From contig NZ_QKVM01000003.1 in the NCBI RefSeq assembly GCF_003231305.1, positions 62,001-126,000 on the forward strand: a DNA stretch of 64,000 nt. The letters run 5' to 3'. Origin of the DNA: Pseudomonas sichuanensis. GTDB lineage: Bacteria > Pseudomonadota > Gammaproteobacteria > Pseudomonadales > Pseudomonadaceae. The translations under genes and the position numbers were made by a program. Each line of letters opens with the position of its first letter. The first letter of the stretch is position 1. Shown here one piece after another: positions 43,987 to 52,895 of this stretch. Under the pieces are notes generated by a model. It had not been told where the DNA came from. It ran no database searches and was given only the letters and a program-made list of their open reading frames with translations.

Positions 43987-44858
43987 AAAAACCTTTGCTG
44001 ACCCTGGGCCGCGTGGTCCTGACCTTGCTGGTAGTGACCTTCGCCGCCGTGCTCGTGTGGCAGATGGTGGTGTACTACATGTTCGCCCCCTGGACCCGCG
44101 ACGGGCACATCCGTGCCGACGTGATCCAGATCGCCCCGGATGTGTCCGGGCTGATCCAAAAGGTCGAGGTGCGCGACAACCAGACCATCAAGCGCGGCGA
44201 CGTGCTGTTCACCATCGACCAGGACCGCTTCAGCCTGGCCCTGCGCCAGGCCAAGGCGACCCTGGCCGAGCGCCAGGAAACCCTGGCCCAGGCCTCCCGC
44301 GAGGCGCAGCGCAACCGCAAGCTGGGCAACCTGGTGGCGGCCGAGCAGTTGGAAGAGAGCCAGTCGCGCGAGGCCCGTGCCCGCTCGGCGGTCAATCAGG
44401 CCCAGGTGCAGGTGGACCTTGCCCAACTCAACCTCGACCGTTCGGTGGTGCGCAGCCCGGTGGACGGTTACCTCAACGACCGCGCCCCGCGCGCCCACGA
44501 GTTCGTCAGCGCCGGGCGCCCGGTGCTGTCGGTGGTCGACAGCGCCTCGTACCACGTCGATGGCTATTTCGAAGAAACCAAGCTCGGTGGCATCCATATC
44601 GGCGATGCCGTGGACATCCGCGTGATGGGCGACAACACCCGCCTGCGCGGCCGTGTCGAGAGCCTGTCCGCCGGCATCGAGGACCGCGACCGCAGCAGCG
44701 GCGCCAACCTGCTGCCCAACGTCAACCCGGCGTTCAGCTGGGTGCGTCTGGCCCAGCGGATTCCGGTGCGCATCACCTTCGACGAGGTGCCGGCGGACTT
44801 CCGCATGATTGCCGGGCGCACCGCCACGGTGTCGATCATCGAGGGCCAGCGCCCATGA
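43983..44858 (+). CDS. HlyD/EmrA-type membrane-fusion adaptor
   Basis: A 291-residue periplasmic adaptor anchored by one N-terminal membrane segment (about 8-30). A biotinyl-lipoyl-like segment (VSGLIQKVEVRDNQTIKRGD), a coiled-coil hairpin (about 80-150) and the second lipoyl half with VRSPVDGYLND follow. It bridges the FusC-like pump and the outer-membrane channel. ATG 43983 overlaps the previous stop (ATGA). Confidence 0.9.
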   Translation: MKKPLLTLGRVVLTLLVVTFAAVLVWQMVVYYMFAPWTRDGHIRADVIQIAPDVSGLIQKVEVRDNQTIKRGDVLFTIDQDRFSLALRQAKATLAERQETLAQASREAQRNRKLGNLVAAEQLEESQSREARARSAVNQAQVQVDLAQLNLDRSVVRSPVDGYLNDRAPRAHEFVSAGRPVLSVVDSASYHVDGYFEETKLGGIHIGDAVDIRVMGDNTRLRGRVESLSAGIEDRDRSSGANLLPNVNPAFSWVRLAQRIPVRITFDEVPADFRMIAGRTATVSIIEGQRP

Positions 44859-46294
44859 AACAGCTGATCCTGGTGGGGCTTAGCCTGTCCCTCGGCGCCT
44901 GCATGATGGTCGGGCCCAACTACGAAGTGCCCAAGGACGCCGCCGTGCAGCGCAGCGACCTCAACGCCCCGTTGCGCCAGGATGCCGACAGCGTGGTGTC
45001 GGCGCCGGTGCCCGAGGATTGGTGGCAGCTGTACCAGGATCAACGCCTGAACGAACTGGTGCGCCAGGCCCTGAGCGCCAACACCGAATTGCGCGTGGCC
45101 GCCGCCAACATCGCCAAGGCCCGTGCCCAGGTGGAGGTGGCCGAGTCCCAGGGTGGTTTCAATGGCGGCATCAAGGCCGGTGCCCAGCGCTTGCAGGAGT
45201 CCGGCGAAGCCTTCCTGCTGCCGGAGAAAGTGCCGGTGGCCAATATCGGCGAAGCGCTGCTGAGCGTCAGCTACCAGTTCGACCTGTGGGGCACCTTCAA
45301 GCGCGGCACCGAGGCCGCCAAGGCCAACGCCGATGCGGTGCAGGCCGCTGCCGACACCGCGCGCATCACCCTGGTGGCCGATGTGGTCAAGGCCTACACC
45401 CAGGTGTGTTCGGCCAACGAGGAGTACCACATTGCCCGGGAGTCGCTGGACCTGCAGCAGCAGGGCGTGCAGCTGACACAGCGCTTGCGCGACGCTGGCC
45501 GTGGCGACGAGACCCAGGTCACCCGCTCGCAGACCCAGTTCAAGTCGCTGCGTGCGGAACTGCCGCGCTTCAAGGCCGAGCGCGAAACAGGCCTTTACAC
45601 CCTGGCCGCGCTGCTGGCCAAGCCGGTCGAGCAGTTGCCGGCGGGTACTGCCGATTGCGCCGAGCTGCCGCACCTTGCGCAGTTGATCCCGGTGGGTGAT
45701 GGCGCGGCCTTGCTCAAACGCCGGCCCGATGTGCGTCAGGCCGAGCGCCAGTTGGCGGCAGCGACCGCGAACATCGGCGTGGCCTCTGGCGCGCTGTACC
45801 CGGATATCAGCATTGGTGCACAGGTGGGCACCATCGGCATTCTTGAAAACCTCGGTGAGCCGTCAACCAACCGTTGGGGCTTTGGCCCGCAGATCAGCTG
45901 GAACATTCCCACCAATGGCACCCGTGCGCGTATTCGAATGGCCGAGGCCTCGACCCAGGCGGCGTTGGCGCAGTTCGATGGCGTGGTGCTCAACGCCATT
46001 CGTGAGACCCAGACGCGGCTGGCGCAGTACAGCGCCTTGCTCGACCGGCGCGATGCGTTGGCCGAGGCGGAGCGTTCGGCGAAAGAGTCGGCGGACCAGA
46101 CGCATCTGCGTTATCAGGTGGGGCGTGAGTCGTTCCTGGCTGACCTGCAGGCGACGCGGACCTACACCGATGTGCGCGCGCAGTTGGCGGCGGCGAACAG
46201 CCAGGTGGCGATGGGGCAGATCGGGGTGTTTCTGGCGTTGGGTGGGGGGTGGAAGGGCAGTGGCATGCCTCTGGATAAAACCTCAACCAACTGA
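44855..46294 (+). CDS. NodT-family outer-membrane efflux lipoprotein
   Basis: This 479-residue TolC-like channel has a lipobox (LSLGAC) near residue 16 and two OEP repeats, each about 190 residues. NTELRVAAANIAKARAQVEV in the first and RRPDVRQAERQLAAATANIG in the second are family-typical. It completes the tripartite pump. ATG 44855 overlaps the adaptor stop (ATGA). A REP cluster follows. Confidence 0.9.
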   Translation: MKQLILVGLSLSLGACMMVGPNYEVPKDAAVQRSDLNAPLRQDADSVVSAPVPEDWWQLYQDQRLNELVRQALSANTELRVAAANIAKARAQVEVAESQGGFNGGIKAGAQRLQESGEAFLLPEKVPVANIGEALLSVSYQFDLWGTFKRGTEAAKANADAVQAAADTARITLVADVVKAYTQVCSANEEYHIARESLDLQQQGVQLTQRLRDAGRGDETQVTRSQTQFKSLRAELPRFKAERETGLYTLAALLAKPVEQLPAGTADCAELPHLAQLIPVGDGAALLKRRPDVRQAERQLAAATANIGVASGALYPDISIGAQVGTIGILENLGEPSTNRWGFGPQISWNIPTNGTRARIRMAEASTQAALAQFDGVVLNAIRETQTRLAQYSALLDRRDALAEAERSAKESADQTHLRYQVGRESFLADLQATRTYTDVRAQLAAANSQVAMGQIGVFLALGGGWKGSGMPLDKTSTN

Positions 46295-46309
46295 TGTAGG
46301 TAGACAGCG

Positions 46310-46401
46310 TAGGAGCAGGCTTGCCCCGCGATCACTGGCGTAGCCAGTGGCATGTTGCGTGGTTTCAGGCTTGGCCAATCGCGGGGCAAGCCCGCTCCCA
46401 C
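46310..46401. repeat. REP pair with an inner hairpin
   Basis: Inverted REP arms at 46310-46332 and 46379-46401 enclose a CACTGGC-GTA-GCCAGTG hairpin (46334-46350). This is the first of three repeat units in the 655-bp gap 46295-46949, which has no gene. Confidence 0.85.
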
Positions 46402-46500
46402 GAGGGGATAGAGGCCTGGCTGGAGGTTGCATCAGGGCCGCCGGGTGCCTGGCTGTTGATTGCATCAGGGCATGCAGGTGCTCGCCACAACCTTTGCAGT

Positions 46501-46768
46501 GCCTATGAGATCGAGCGCCGCCCGCGCGGCGCATCGCGGGACAAGCCCGCTCCCACATTTGTTTCGGGCCAGTCTCTCCTGTGCTATTACCTGGTCCGCC
46601 TTGTTGGTACGACGCGGTTTTTGCGTGGTCGCTAGCGCTGCTTCACATGACTCAAGACATGCGCCAAGGCGGGCAGCGGTACTTTCACAGGACTCATTGG
46701 CCCGAAACAAATGTGGGAGCGGGCTTGTCCCGCGATGCGCCGCGCGGGCGGCGCTCGATCTCATAGGC
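46501..46768. repeat. 71-bp perfect inverted repeat with 126-bp spacer
   Basis: Arms 46501-46571 and 46698-46768 are perfectly complementary. Each includes a REP core variant (GCGGGCTTGTCCCGCGA) plus flanking GC-rich sequence (GAGCGCCGCCCGCGCGGCGC). The spacer (46572-46697) contains no convincing gene. The size and perfect match suggest a composite or recently duplicated element. Confidence 0.85.
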
Positions 46769-46798
46769 GCTGCAAGGCCTTCGGCGAACACCTGGTTT

Positions 46799-46913
46799 GT
46801 AGGAGCGGCCTTGTGCCGCGAAAGGGCCGCAGCGCGGCCCCAGGATTTCAGCGTGAAAGCAGAAATCGCGGGGGCTGCTGCGCAGCCCTTTCGCGGCACA
46901 AGGCCGCTCCTAC
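46799..46913. repeat. REP pair, GTGCCGCGAAAGGG class
   Basis: Inverted arms of about 29 bp at 46799-46827 and 46885-46913, with GGGCCGCAGCGCGGCCC and GGGCTGCTGCGCAGCCC hairpins inside. It lies next to the convergent envelope-protein operon. Confidence 0.85.
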
Positions 46914-46949
46914 AGTGGACGTGCAAGCCCAAATAGTGGAGCTTTGCCG

Positions 46950-47693
46950 TCAGTTCAAGATCCGCGCCGGCTCATCCGGCGGCAGCTTGTCCCGCACCCG
47001 TGGCGGGCGTGGCTGGCCTGGCCCTACGCCGCCCAACTGATCGGCCAACTGCTGCGCCACATCTTCCCCCAGCGCCTTCGACACTTCGCGCACCACCTTC
47101 GGGCGGTTCAGGGTCACGCGGCGGTCCTGGCTTTTCATCAGCTTGATGTCCTGCCCCTCACCCATGGCGGTGAACGCCGAGGTGATCTGCAAGGTGCGGG
47201 TATCGATCAGGCTGAAGTCGGCGACCACGCTCAGCCCCAGTACCTTCGAATAACTGTCGGTGTGGGCCAGGGCGTTGACGTCCTCCTGGAAGTCGATGTC
47301 CGACAGGGTGCCGAACAGCACATAGTCGGCGCCTGCGAACGCGCCGTTCTTGATCCGGCGGATCACGTCGTACACGTCTTCCTCGGCCTCGGCGGTGTAG
47401 GGTTTGCCCTGGATCAGCTCGAACATGCCGGTCTTGAGGATTTCACCCTTGATGTCGCCGCCAAACTTGCGCAGCTCGGCCTGCTGGATGTAGCTCTTGC
47501 TGCTTTCGTACTCGCTGTAGCTCGACGACTGGCTGGCGTTGTACATGCTCGACTGCCCGTTGTTCTGGGCGTTGACGCTGTGGATGTACTCCTGAACCTG
47601 CGCCTCGTAGGCCAGGTCGGTCACCGCCACCTTGGGGGCCGCCTGCGCGCCGAAGGCGCAGGCCAGGCCAATGACTGCCATCCATGCACGCAT
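46950..47693 (-). CDS. Periplasmic CsgG/LpoB-like protein
   Basis: This 247-residue protein has a signal peptide cut after AQA (about residue 19) and no lipobox Cys. The body has the CsgG-type anticodon-binding-like fold pattern: KVAVTDLAY at the start, GEILKTGMFELIQGK, then GADYVLFGTLSDI and SLIDTRTLQIT. A Ser/Tyr-rich insert (about 45-65) is unusual. It is the last gene of a four-gene operon with three lipoprotein genes. Function unknown; likely an outer-envelope assembly or peptidoglycan-synthase helper. Confidence 0.7.
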   Translation of the reverse strand: MRAWMAVIGLACAFGAQAAPKVAVTDLAYEAQVQEYIHSVNAQNNGQSSMYNASQSSSYSEYESSKSYIQQAELRKFGGDIKGEILKTGMFELIQGKPYTAEAEEDVYDVIRRIKNGAFAGADYVLFGTLSDIDFQEDVNALAHTDSYSKVLGLSVVADFSLIDTRTLQITSAFTAMGEGQDIKLMKSQDRRVTLNRPKVVREVSKALGEDVAQQLADQLGGVGPGQPRPPRVRDKLPPDEPARILN

Positions 47694-47696
47694 CGG

Positions 47697-48284
47697 TCAG
47701 CGCTCCGTGGTCTTGCGGATTTCTTTTTCGTCCATCCATTCGGCCAGGCCGCTTTCCACGTCGACCAACTGCAGGCTGAACTTGTAGAACACGTCCTTGT
47801 AGTCGCTGCTGCGTTTGACGATGGAGCTGATCGAGCCTTCCAGGCGATACCGGGCGGCGATCATGTTGCCGGTCTTGGCCACCGTGCTCTTCTTGTACAG
47901 GCCGCTCTGGTTCTGCAGCTGGAGCTGGTCGACCTGGCTCTGCATGTCGGTGTTGTCGCTGGCGAAGCGGGCGGTGCCGGACTTCATCAGCTGGGTCTTG
48001 ATGGTGGTGGTGATCTCGCGGGTATCGATGTACTCGCTGGTCTTGTTCTTCACGTCGTACACCTGCACCACCGGGCGGCCGTGCAGCACGCCGGACTGGG
48101 CCAGGGAGCGGGTCATGCTCTCGGCGATCATCTGCAGGTCGGTGGAGCCGAACTCGTTTGTGATCAGCTCGACCGCCTTGCTGTCGCCGTAGCTGATGTT
48201 CTTGCCGCCGAGGACCGGCGACGGGGTGCTGCAGCCGCTGACCAGGGCGATGGCGACGGCGGCGAGGGAAAGGCGTGCAAACAT
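47697..48284 (-). CDS. LpoB-like lipoprotein (PBP activator family)
   Basis: A 195-residue lipoprotein with lipobox LVSGCS (Cys18) and an LpoB-type domain (TDLQMIAESMTRSLAQ, then YRLEGSISSIV and SLQLVDVESGLAEW). E. coli LpoB activates PBP1B from the outer membrane. In P. aeruginosa that role belongs to LpoP, so the role of this LpoB-like protein is uncertain. It lies 3 bases before the CsgG-like gene. Confidence 0.8.
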   Translation of the reverse strand: MFARLSLAAVAIALVSGCSTPSPVLGGKNISYGDSKAVELITNEFGSTDLQMIAESMTRSLAQSGVLHGRPVVQVYDVKNKTSEYIDTREITTTIKTQLMKSGTARFASDNTDMQSQVDQLQLQNQSGLYKKSTVAKTGNMIAARYRLEGSISSIVKRSSDYKDVFYKFSLQLVDVESGLAEWMDEKEIRKTTER

Positions 48285-48305
48285 GCAGGGTGCTCCTGAA
48301 AGGGG

Positions 48306-48662
48306 TTACCGGGTGTGGGCTTCGAAGCGGAAGTCGGTGGCCTTGGGGGTCGGCGCGATGGCGGGCAGGAACTTGGCCTGCTTGCCATACAGCGGCAGGG
48401 CCTTCCAGCCTTCCTCGTCGGCCACGGGGAAGCCGCTGTCGTCCAGCCAGGCGAAGCGGTAGAACAGGGTCTGGTTGCTGCGGCTGGTGTTGTTCAGCGC
48501 CACGTTGACGGTGAGGAAGCCATTCTCGCGGGCGACCCGCATCTGATGGACTTCGATATCGTCCAGCTGGCCCATGGTCACGACCTTGCTGGCGGCGGTT
48601 TCGGTGTTGGAGCAACCGGCCAGCAAGGCGGCGGTGAGCAGGGCGAGGCAGGTTCTGCGCAT
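48306..48662 (-). CDS. YcfL-family lipoprotein (DUF1425)
   Basis: A 118-residue lipoprotein with lipobox LLAGCS (Cys16). The immunoglobulin-like DUF1425 domain is marked by LTVNVALNNTSRSNQTLFYRF (split here: VNVALNNTSRS and QTLFYRFAWLD). In enterobacteria ycfL is next to lpoB (ycfM), and the same order holds here. Function unknown. Confidence 0.82.
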   Translation of the reverse strand: MRRTCLALLTAALLAGCSNTETAASKVVTMGQLDDIEVHQMRVARENGFLTVNVALNNTSRSNQTLFYRFAWLDDSGFPVADEEGWKALPLYGKQAKFLPAIAPTPKATDFRFEAHTR

Positions 48663-48677
48663 GTTCGATCCTTGAGG

Positions 48678-50069
48678 TTACTTGAGGCTGACCACGGTGG
48701 GGGCCGTGTTGGTGGGCGCGACCTGGACGGCCGGGCCGCTGGCGAACACCTGGTTGCCGACCACGCGCAGGCTGACCACCTGATAGGGGCGGTCGATCTT
48801 CACGTTGATCCCGGCCCCGCCCAGTGCCGCCGGCAGGTTCAGTTGGTGCTCGCCGGGCTTCAGGCGCAGGCGGGCCACTTGAGTCTGGTCGGGCAGGGTG
48901 CGCCAGGTACGGGTATCGGCATTCTCCAGCACCATCGACGCGATGCCGAAGATCAGGCCGGCCAGCGGGTCTTTCTCGTTCAGCTTCTTCTGCGCCAAGG
49001 TGCGCGAGACGGCGCGCGCGCTGGTGCGCAGGATGATGCCGGGCATGTCATCGCGCAAGGCCCGGCGCGACATGGCGCTGGTGCTGTTGAGCAAGGTCAG
49101 GGCCAGGGGCCTGCCGTCGAGCTGCAAGGCATCCAGGTGCGCGGTGGAGCGGTCTTCGCGAATGACCGGGAACGACAGCGGGGTGATCACCAGATTTTCA
49201 TCGATCACCAGGGGCAGGGGGATGCTCATGGAATCGCGGGCTGGCGCCAGGCCGCTCTGCACCACGAACAGCACGTCGCTCTGCGCGGGGCTGGCGCTGT
49301 TGCCGTCCAGCTGCAGCAGGGCCTGCTCCAGCAGTGGTGTTTTCGGGCGTAGCTCGGCGGCCATGCGGTAACCCGGTGCGGCCAGCCCTTTTTCGCCCAG
49401 GGCCTCGTAGACGAAACCGGCCAGATAGTGGCTGAAGGCGCTCTGGTAGCTGTTCTTGAGGTTGACCACCTCGGGGGCGTCGAGGGTGGCGACCGGGTAG
49501 CCCTTGAGGTCGGCGACTTCGGTCTTGATGCCGTCCTCCTGTGCCTGTTCTTCGCGCTTGAGGTATGCCTTGTCCCGCAGCTCGGCGATGATCGCTTCGC
49601 GCTCGTGGCTCTTGCGGATCGCCACGCGGGCACCGTCGAAGTCGTTCTGGGCCAGCAGGTTCAGGGCCATCTGCGTGGTCAGCATGACTTTTTCGTAGTC
49701 GTAGCCTTCGTAGCGGCGGACCTTGTCGTTGACCACGTAGCTGCCGAACTGGCTGAGGTACTTGTCGGTGTCCAGGCGAACAGCCTCTTCCCATTGCACT
49801 ACCACGCTGTCGGCCGAGCGCCAGGCTGCCTGGCTGCCGGCCAGGTCGCCCTTCGAGCGCAGCAGTTCACCTTTTTCCAGGTAGTAGAGCAGGTCCTTCT
49901 GTTCGCGTGTGTTGTGGCTTTCGAGCAGGGCCAGCGCGGCGTCGACATTGCCCGCGGCCAGTTGCTGGTTGGTTGCCTGCATTTCGCTGTCGTAGCTGCG
50001 AAACACCGAGCAGCCGCTGAGTTGCAGGAAGGTGAAGAGGGTTGCCAGGATCAGGACGCGGGTTGCCAT
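48678..50069 (-). CDS. COG3014-type lipoprotein with TPR-like N-terminus
   Basis: A 463-residue lipoprotein with lipobox LQLSGCS (Cys20). The N-terminal half has TPR-like helices (ATNQQLAAGNVDAALALLE; YYLEKGELLRSKGDLAGS), and the C-terminal half ends in a beta-rich domain. It is the first gene of the operon with ycfL, the lpoB-like gene and the csgG-like gene. It may be a scaffold for these envelope proteins (inference). Confidence 0.78.
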   Translation of the reverse strand: MATRVLILATLFTFLQLSGCSVFRSYDSEMQATNQQLAAGNVDAALALLESHNTREQKDLLYYLEKGELLRSKGDLAGSQAAWRSADSVVVQWEEAVRLDTDKYLSQFGSYVVNDKVRRYEGYDYEKVMLTTQMALNLLAQNDFDGARVAIRKSHEREAIIAELRDKAYLKREEQAQEDGIKTEVADLKGYPVATLDAPEVVNLKNSYQSAFSHYLAGFVYEALGEKGLAAPGYRMAAELRPKTPLLEQALLQLDGNSASPAQSDVLFVVQSGLAPARDSMSIPLPLVIDENLVITPLSFPVIREDRSTAHLDALQLDGRPLALTLLNSTSAMSRRALRDDMPGIILRTSARAVSRTLAQKKLNEKDPLAGLIFGIASMVLENADTRTWRTLPDQTQVARLRLKPGEHQLNLPAALGGAGINVKIDRPYQVVSLRVVGNQVFASGPAVQVAPTNTAPTVVSLK

Positions 50070-50396
50070 CGGAGGTTTTCATTCCCTGGAGCATGTTGCA
50101 GCCGCTGTAGCGGGGCGGCGGGGCCCTCTGGCCGGGCCAGATCCTTTGGGTAAAGGCACATTGATTGCCAATGGCTATTACAAGGGGCGCCATTATACGC
50201 AAAGTGGCGGCGTTTTAATGGCCATGTGCCTTTACCCCTCCTGTGACAGGCCTGCCGTCGTAAAGATCCTGACGAGGACGGCGAAGGTATCGGGAGATTT
50301 TGTAGCAAGATTTTTCATGAAATCCGCCCCTGAAGCTTGAGGGACGCAGAGTGGAAGTGAACAATGTTCACTTTCGTATTTACATCGAGACTGGCC
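50070..50396. promoter_or_regulatory. Divergent promoter region, with palindrome GTGAACAATGTTCAC
   Basis: A 327-bp gap between divergent operons. A perfect 7-1-7 palindrome (50357-50371) lies about 25 bases before the preferred FTR1 start and includes the alternative ATG 50364, so it is a possible operator for the iron gene. It does not match the Fur consensus. No gene is seen here. Confidence 0.45.
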
Positions 50397-52295
50397 ATGA
50401 ATTCCCGTTCCCGCCTGCTTGCCGTGCTGCTCGCCCCGATGCTGCTGCTGTGCAGCGCCCTGGCGCAGGCAGAGGCTCCCGCCGATGCGACCAAGGCCCT
50501 GCATCTGCTGGACTACATTGGCGCCGATTACCCACCGACGGTGCGTGACGGCAAGGTGGTGGACAGTGGCGAATACCGCGAGCAGCAGGAGTTCAGCGGG
50601 GTACTGGCCGAGCTGGTCAAGGGCCTGCCGGACAACCCCGAGCGCGCCGCGCTTGAACAGGGTGTGCAGGGCCTGCGCGAGGCCATCGAGCAGCGCCAGG
50701 AGGGTGCTGGTGTCGCCCGCCAGGCCCGCCAGCTGGGTGCCCGCCTGGCGGTGGCCTACGAGGTCAGCCAGGCGCCGATCATCACCCCCGACCCGGCCCG
50801 CGGTGCGGCGCTGTACGCGCAGAACTGCTCGATCTGCCACGGTGATACCGGGCTGGGTGACGGCCCGGCCGGCCTGGGCCTTGAGCCGGCACCGGCCAAC
50901 CTGCGCAACGTTGCGCGGCTGGATCAGCTGAGCCTGTACGACCTGTACAACACCCTTGGCCTGGGGATCGAAGGCACCGAGATGCCGTCGTTCGCCGACC
51001 AGCTCGACGAGCGCCAGCGCTGGGATGTGGCGGCCTATATCGCCAGCTTCAGCGCCGACCCGCAGGTGGCCATGGGCGACAAGGCCTGGAACATTGCCGA
51101 CCTGGCCCGCCAGACGCCCGCCGAAGTGGCTGAAAAAGAGGGCCCCGATGCCGTGGCGGCCTTCCGTGCCCAGCGTGCCAAGCCGCCGCAGGCCAAGCGC
51201 GGCCCGGCGCAGTTGCTCGACTACACCGCCAGCACCCTGGACAAGAGCCTGGCGGCCTACCGCGCCGGCGACCGCGACCAGGCCTACGACCTGTCGGTGG
51301 CGGCCTACCTGGAAGGCTTCGAGCTGGTCGAAAGCTCTCTCGACAACATCGACGCCCAGGTGCGCAAGGACACCGAGAAGTCGCTGATGGCCTACCGTCA
51401 GTCGCTGCAGGACGGCTTGCCGCTGGCCCAGGCCGAACAGCGCCTGGACGCCGCGAAGGCCAAGCTCAAGCAAGCCGCCAAACTGCTGGGCAGCGATGGC
51501 CTGAGCTGGTCGTTGAGTTACATCTCCGGCCTGCTGATCCTGCTGCGCGAGGGCCTGGAAGCGATCCTGGTGCTGGCGGCGGTGCTGGCCTTCCTGCGTA
51601 ACACCGGCCAGCAGTCGGCGGTACGCAGCGTCAACATCGGCTGGGGCCTGGCGCTGGTCGCCGGCTTTGCCACCTGGGCCCTGGCGGCCTACGTGATCAA
51701 CGTGGGCGGCGCCCAGCGCGAACTGCTCGAAGGCTGCACGGCGTTGTTCGCCTCGGTGATGGTGCTGTGGCTGGGCGTGTGGATGCACGACCGCCGCCAC
51801 GCCGCCGCCTGGCAGAACTACATCAAGAGCAGCCTGGTCAGCGGTGGCGGGCGCTTCGGCTTTGCCCTGCTGGCGTTCTTCTCGGTGTACCGCGAGCTGT
51901 TCGAGGTGATCCTGTTCTACGAAACCCTGTGGCTGCAGGCGGGACCTGCCGGGCACCAGGCGGTGCTGGCGGGCGGTGCCACGGCGCTGGTGCTGCTGGT
52001 GGGCCTGGCCTGGGTGATCCTGCGCGGCTCGGCGAAATTGCCGCTGGCGCTGTTCTTCAGCATCAACGCGGCCTTGCTGTGTGCGCTGTCGGTGATTTTT
52101 GCCGGGCATGGCGTCAAGGCGCTGCAGGAAGCCGGCGTGCTGGGTACACGGCCGGTGGCGTTCTTCGAGTTCGACTGGCTGGGCATTCATGCCGATGCCT
52201 ACTCGCTGGGCGCGCAGGCGCTGGCGTTGCTGGCGATCGTGTTCCTGTACGGGCGTAGCCGGCTGGCCGAGAAGCGTCGGGCGACAGCCAACTGA
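50397..52295 (+). CDS. Cytochrome c-FTR1 iron permease fusion
   Basis: This protein of about 632 residues has a signal peptide (about 1-26). A periplasmic part with one c-type heme site (CSICH, residues 144-148) and a helical stretch follow, then an FTR1/EfeU permease with about seven membrane helices. The two iron-path REXXE motifs are REGLE (384) and RELFE (499). The family takes up iron after oxidation of Fe(II); the fused cytochrome c may carry the electrons. ATG 50397 (MNSRSRLL) gives a clean signal peptide; ATG 50364 lies inside a palindrome and would add 11 residues. Confidence 0.87.
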   Translation: MNSRSRLLAVLLAPMLLLCSALAQAEAPADATKALHLLDYIGADYPPTVRDGKVVDSGEYREQQEFSGVLAELVKGLPDNPERAALEQGVQGLREAIEQRQEGAGVARQARQLGARLAVAYEVSQAPIITPDPARGAALYAQNCSICHGDTGLGDGPAGLGLEPAPANLRNVARLDQLSLYDLYNTLGLGIEGTEMPSFADQLDERQRWDVAAYIASFSADPQVAMGDKAWNIADLARQTPAEVAEKEGPDAVAAFRAQRAKPPQAKRGPAQLLDYTASTLDKSLAAYRAGDRDQAYDLSVAAYLEGFELVESSLDNIDAQVRKDTEKSLMAYRQSLQDGLPLAQAEQRLDAAKAKLKQAAKLLGSDGLSWSLSYISGLLILLREGLEAILVLAAVLAFLRNTGQQSAVRSVNIGWGLALVAGFATWALAAYVINVGGAQRELLEGCTALFASVMVLWLGVWMHDRRHAAAWQNYIKSSLVSGGGRFGFALLAFFSVYRELFEVILFYETLWLQAGPAGHQAVLAGGATALVLLVGLAWVILRGSAKLPLALFFSINAALLCALSVIFAGHGVKALQEAGVLGTRPVAFFEFDWLGIHADAYSLGAQALALLAIVFLYGRSRLAEKRRATAN

Positions 52296-52310
52296 AATTG
52301 GTGTTGGCTT

Positions 52311-52393
52311 CTTCGCGGGTAAACCCGCTCCCACAGGGATTGCGCAGACACAAGGATGACGCTGTACCTGTGGGAGCGGGTTTACCCGCGAAG
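52311..52393. repeat. REP pair, GGGTAAACCC class
   Basis: 27-bp perfect inverted arms at 52311-52337 and 52367-52393, the same class as at 13508-13580. Confidence 0.88.
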
Positions 52394-52442
52394 AGGCCGA
52401 ACCTGCGACAATCTCAGCCCGAGACACACAGGAACAACTCCC

Positions 52443-52895
52443 ATGCGTATATGGATCGATGCCGACGCCTGCCCCAAGGCGGCCAAGGACCTGATCGTCA
52501 AGTTCGCCCTCAAGCGCAAGCTGGAGGTGGTGATGGTGGCCGGCCAGCCGCAGATCAAGCCGGCCTTCGCCTGCGTGCGGCTGATCGTGGTACCCAGCGG
52601 CATGGACGCGGCCGACGATTATCTGGTGGACAATGCCGTGCCCGGCGAGCTGGTGATCTGCAGCGACGTGCCGCTGGCCGATCGCCTGATCAAGAAGGGC
52701 GTGGCGGCGCTTGACCCGCGCGGGCGCGAGTTCGACGAGCGCAACATGGGCGACCGGCTGGCGGTGCGCAACCTGTTCACCGAGCTGCGCGAGCAGGGGC
52801 AGGTGGGCGGTGGCCAGGCACCTTATGGCGAGCGCGAAAAGCAGGCGTTTGCCAACGCGCTGGATCGAATCCTCGGCCGTTTGGCCAAGCGCTGA
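52443..52895 (+). CDS. yaiI: YaiI/YqxD family protein (UPF0178)
   Basis: A 150-residue PIN-like protein with the family hallmark DADACP (6-11). The later acidic segments VICSDVPLADRLI and DPRGREFDE suit a metal-dependent nuclease fold. Biochemical role unknown. ATG 52443; its stop directly abuts the stop of the convergent LysR gene with no spacer. Confidence 0.9.
   Translation: MRIWIDADACPKAAKDLIVKFALKRKLEVVMVAGQPQIKPAFACVRLIVVPSGMDAADDYLVDNAVPGELVICSDVPLADRLIKKGVAALDPRGREFDERNMGDRLAVRNLFTELREQGQVGGGQAPYGEREKQAFANALDRILGRLAKR

Noticed and set aside
46572..46697. Possible CRISPR or transposon in the inverted-repeat cluster
   Set aside because: No regularly spaced direct repeats, no cas or transposase gene; the arms are inverted, not direct.
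50290..50396. Fur box for the cytochrome c-FTR1 gene
   Set aside because: The palindrome GTGAACAATGTTCAC does not fit the Fur consensus TGATAATnATTATCA, so iron control by Fur is not claimed.
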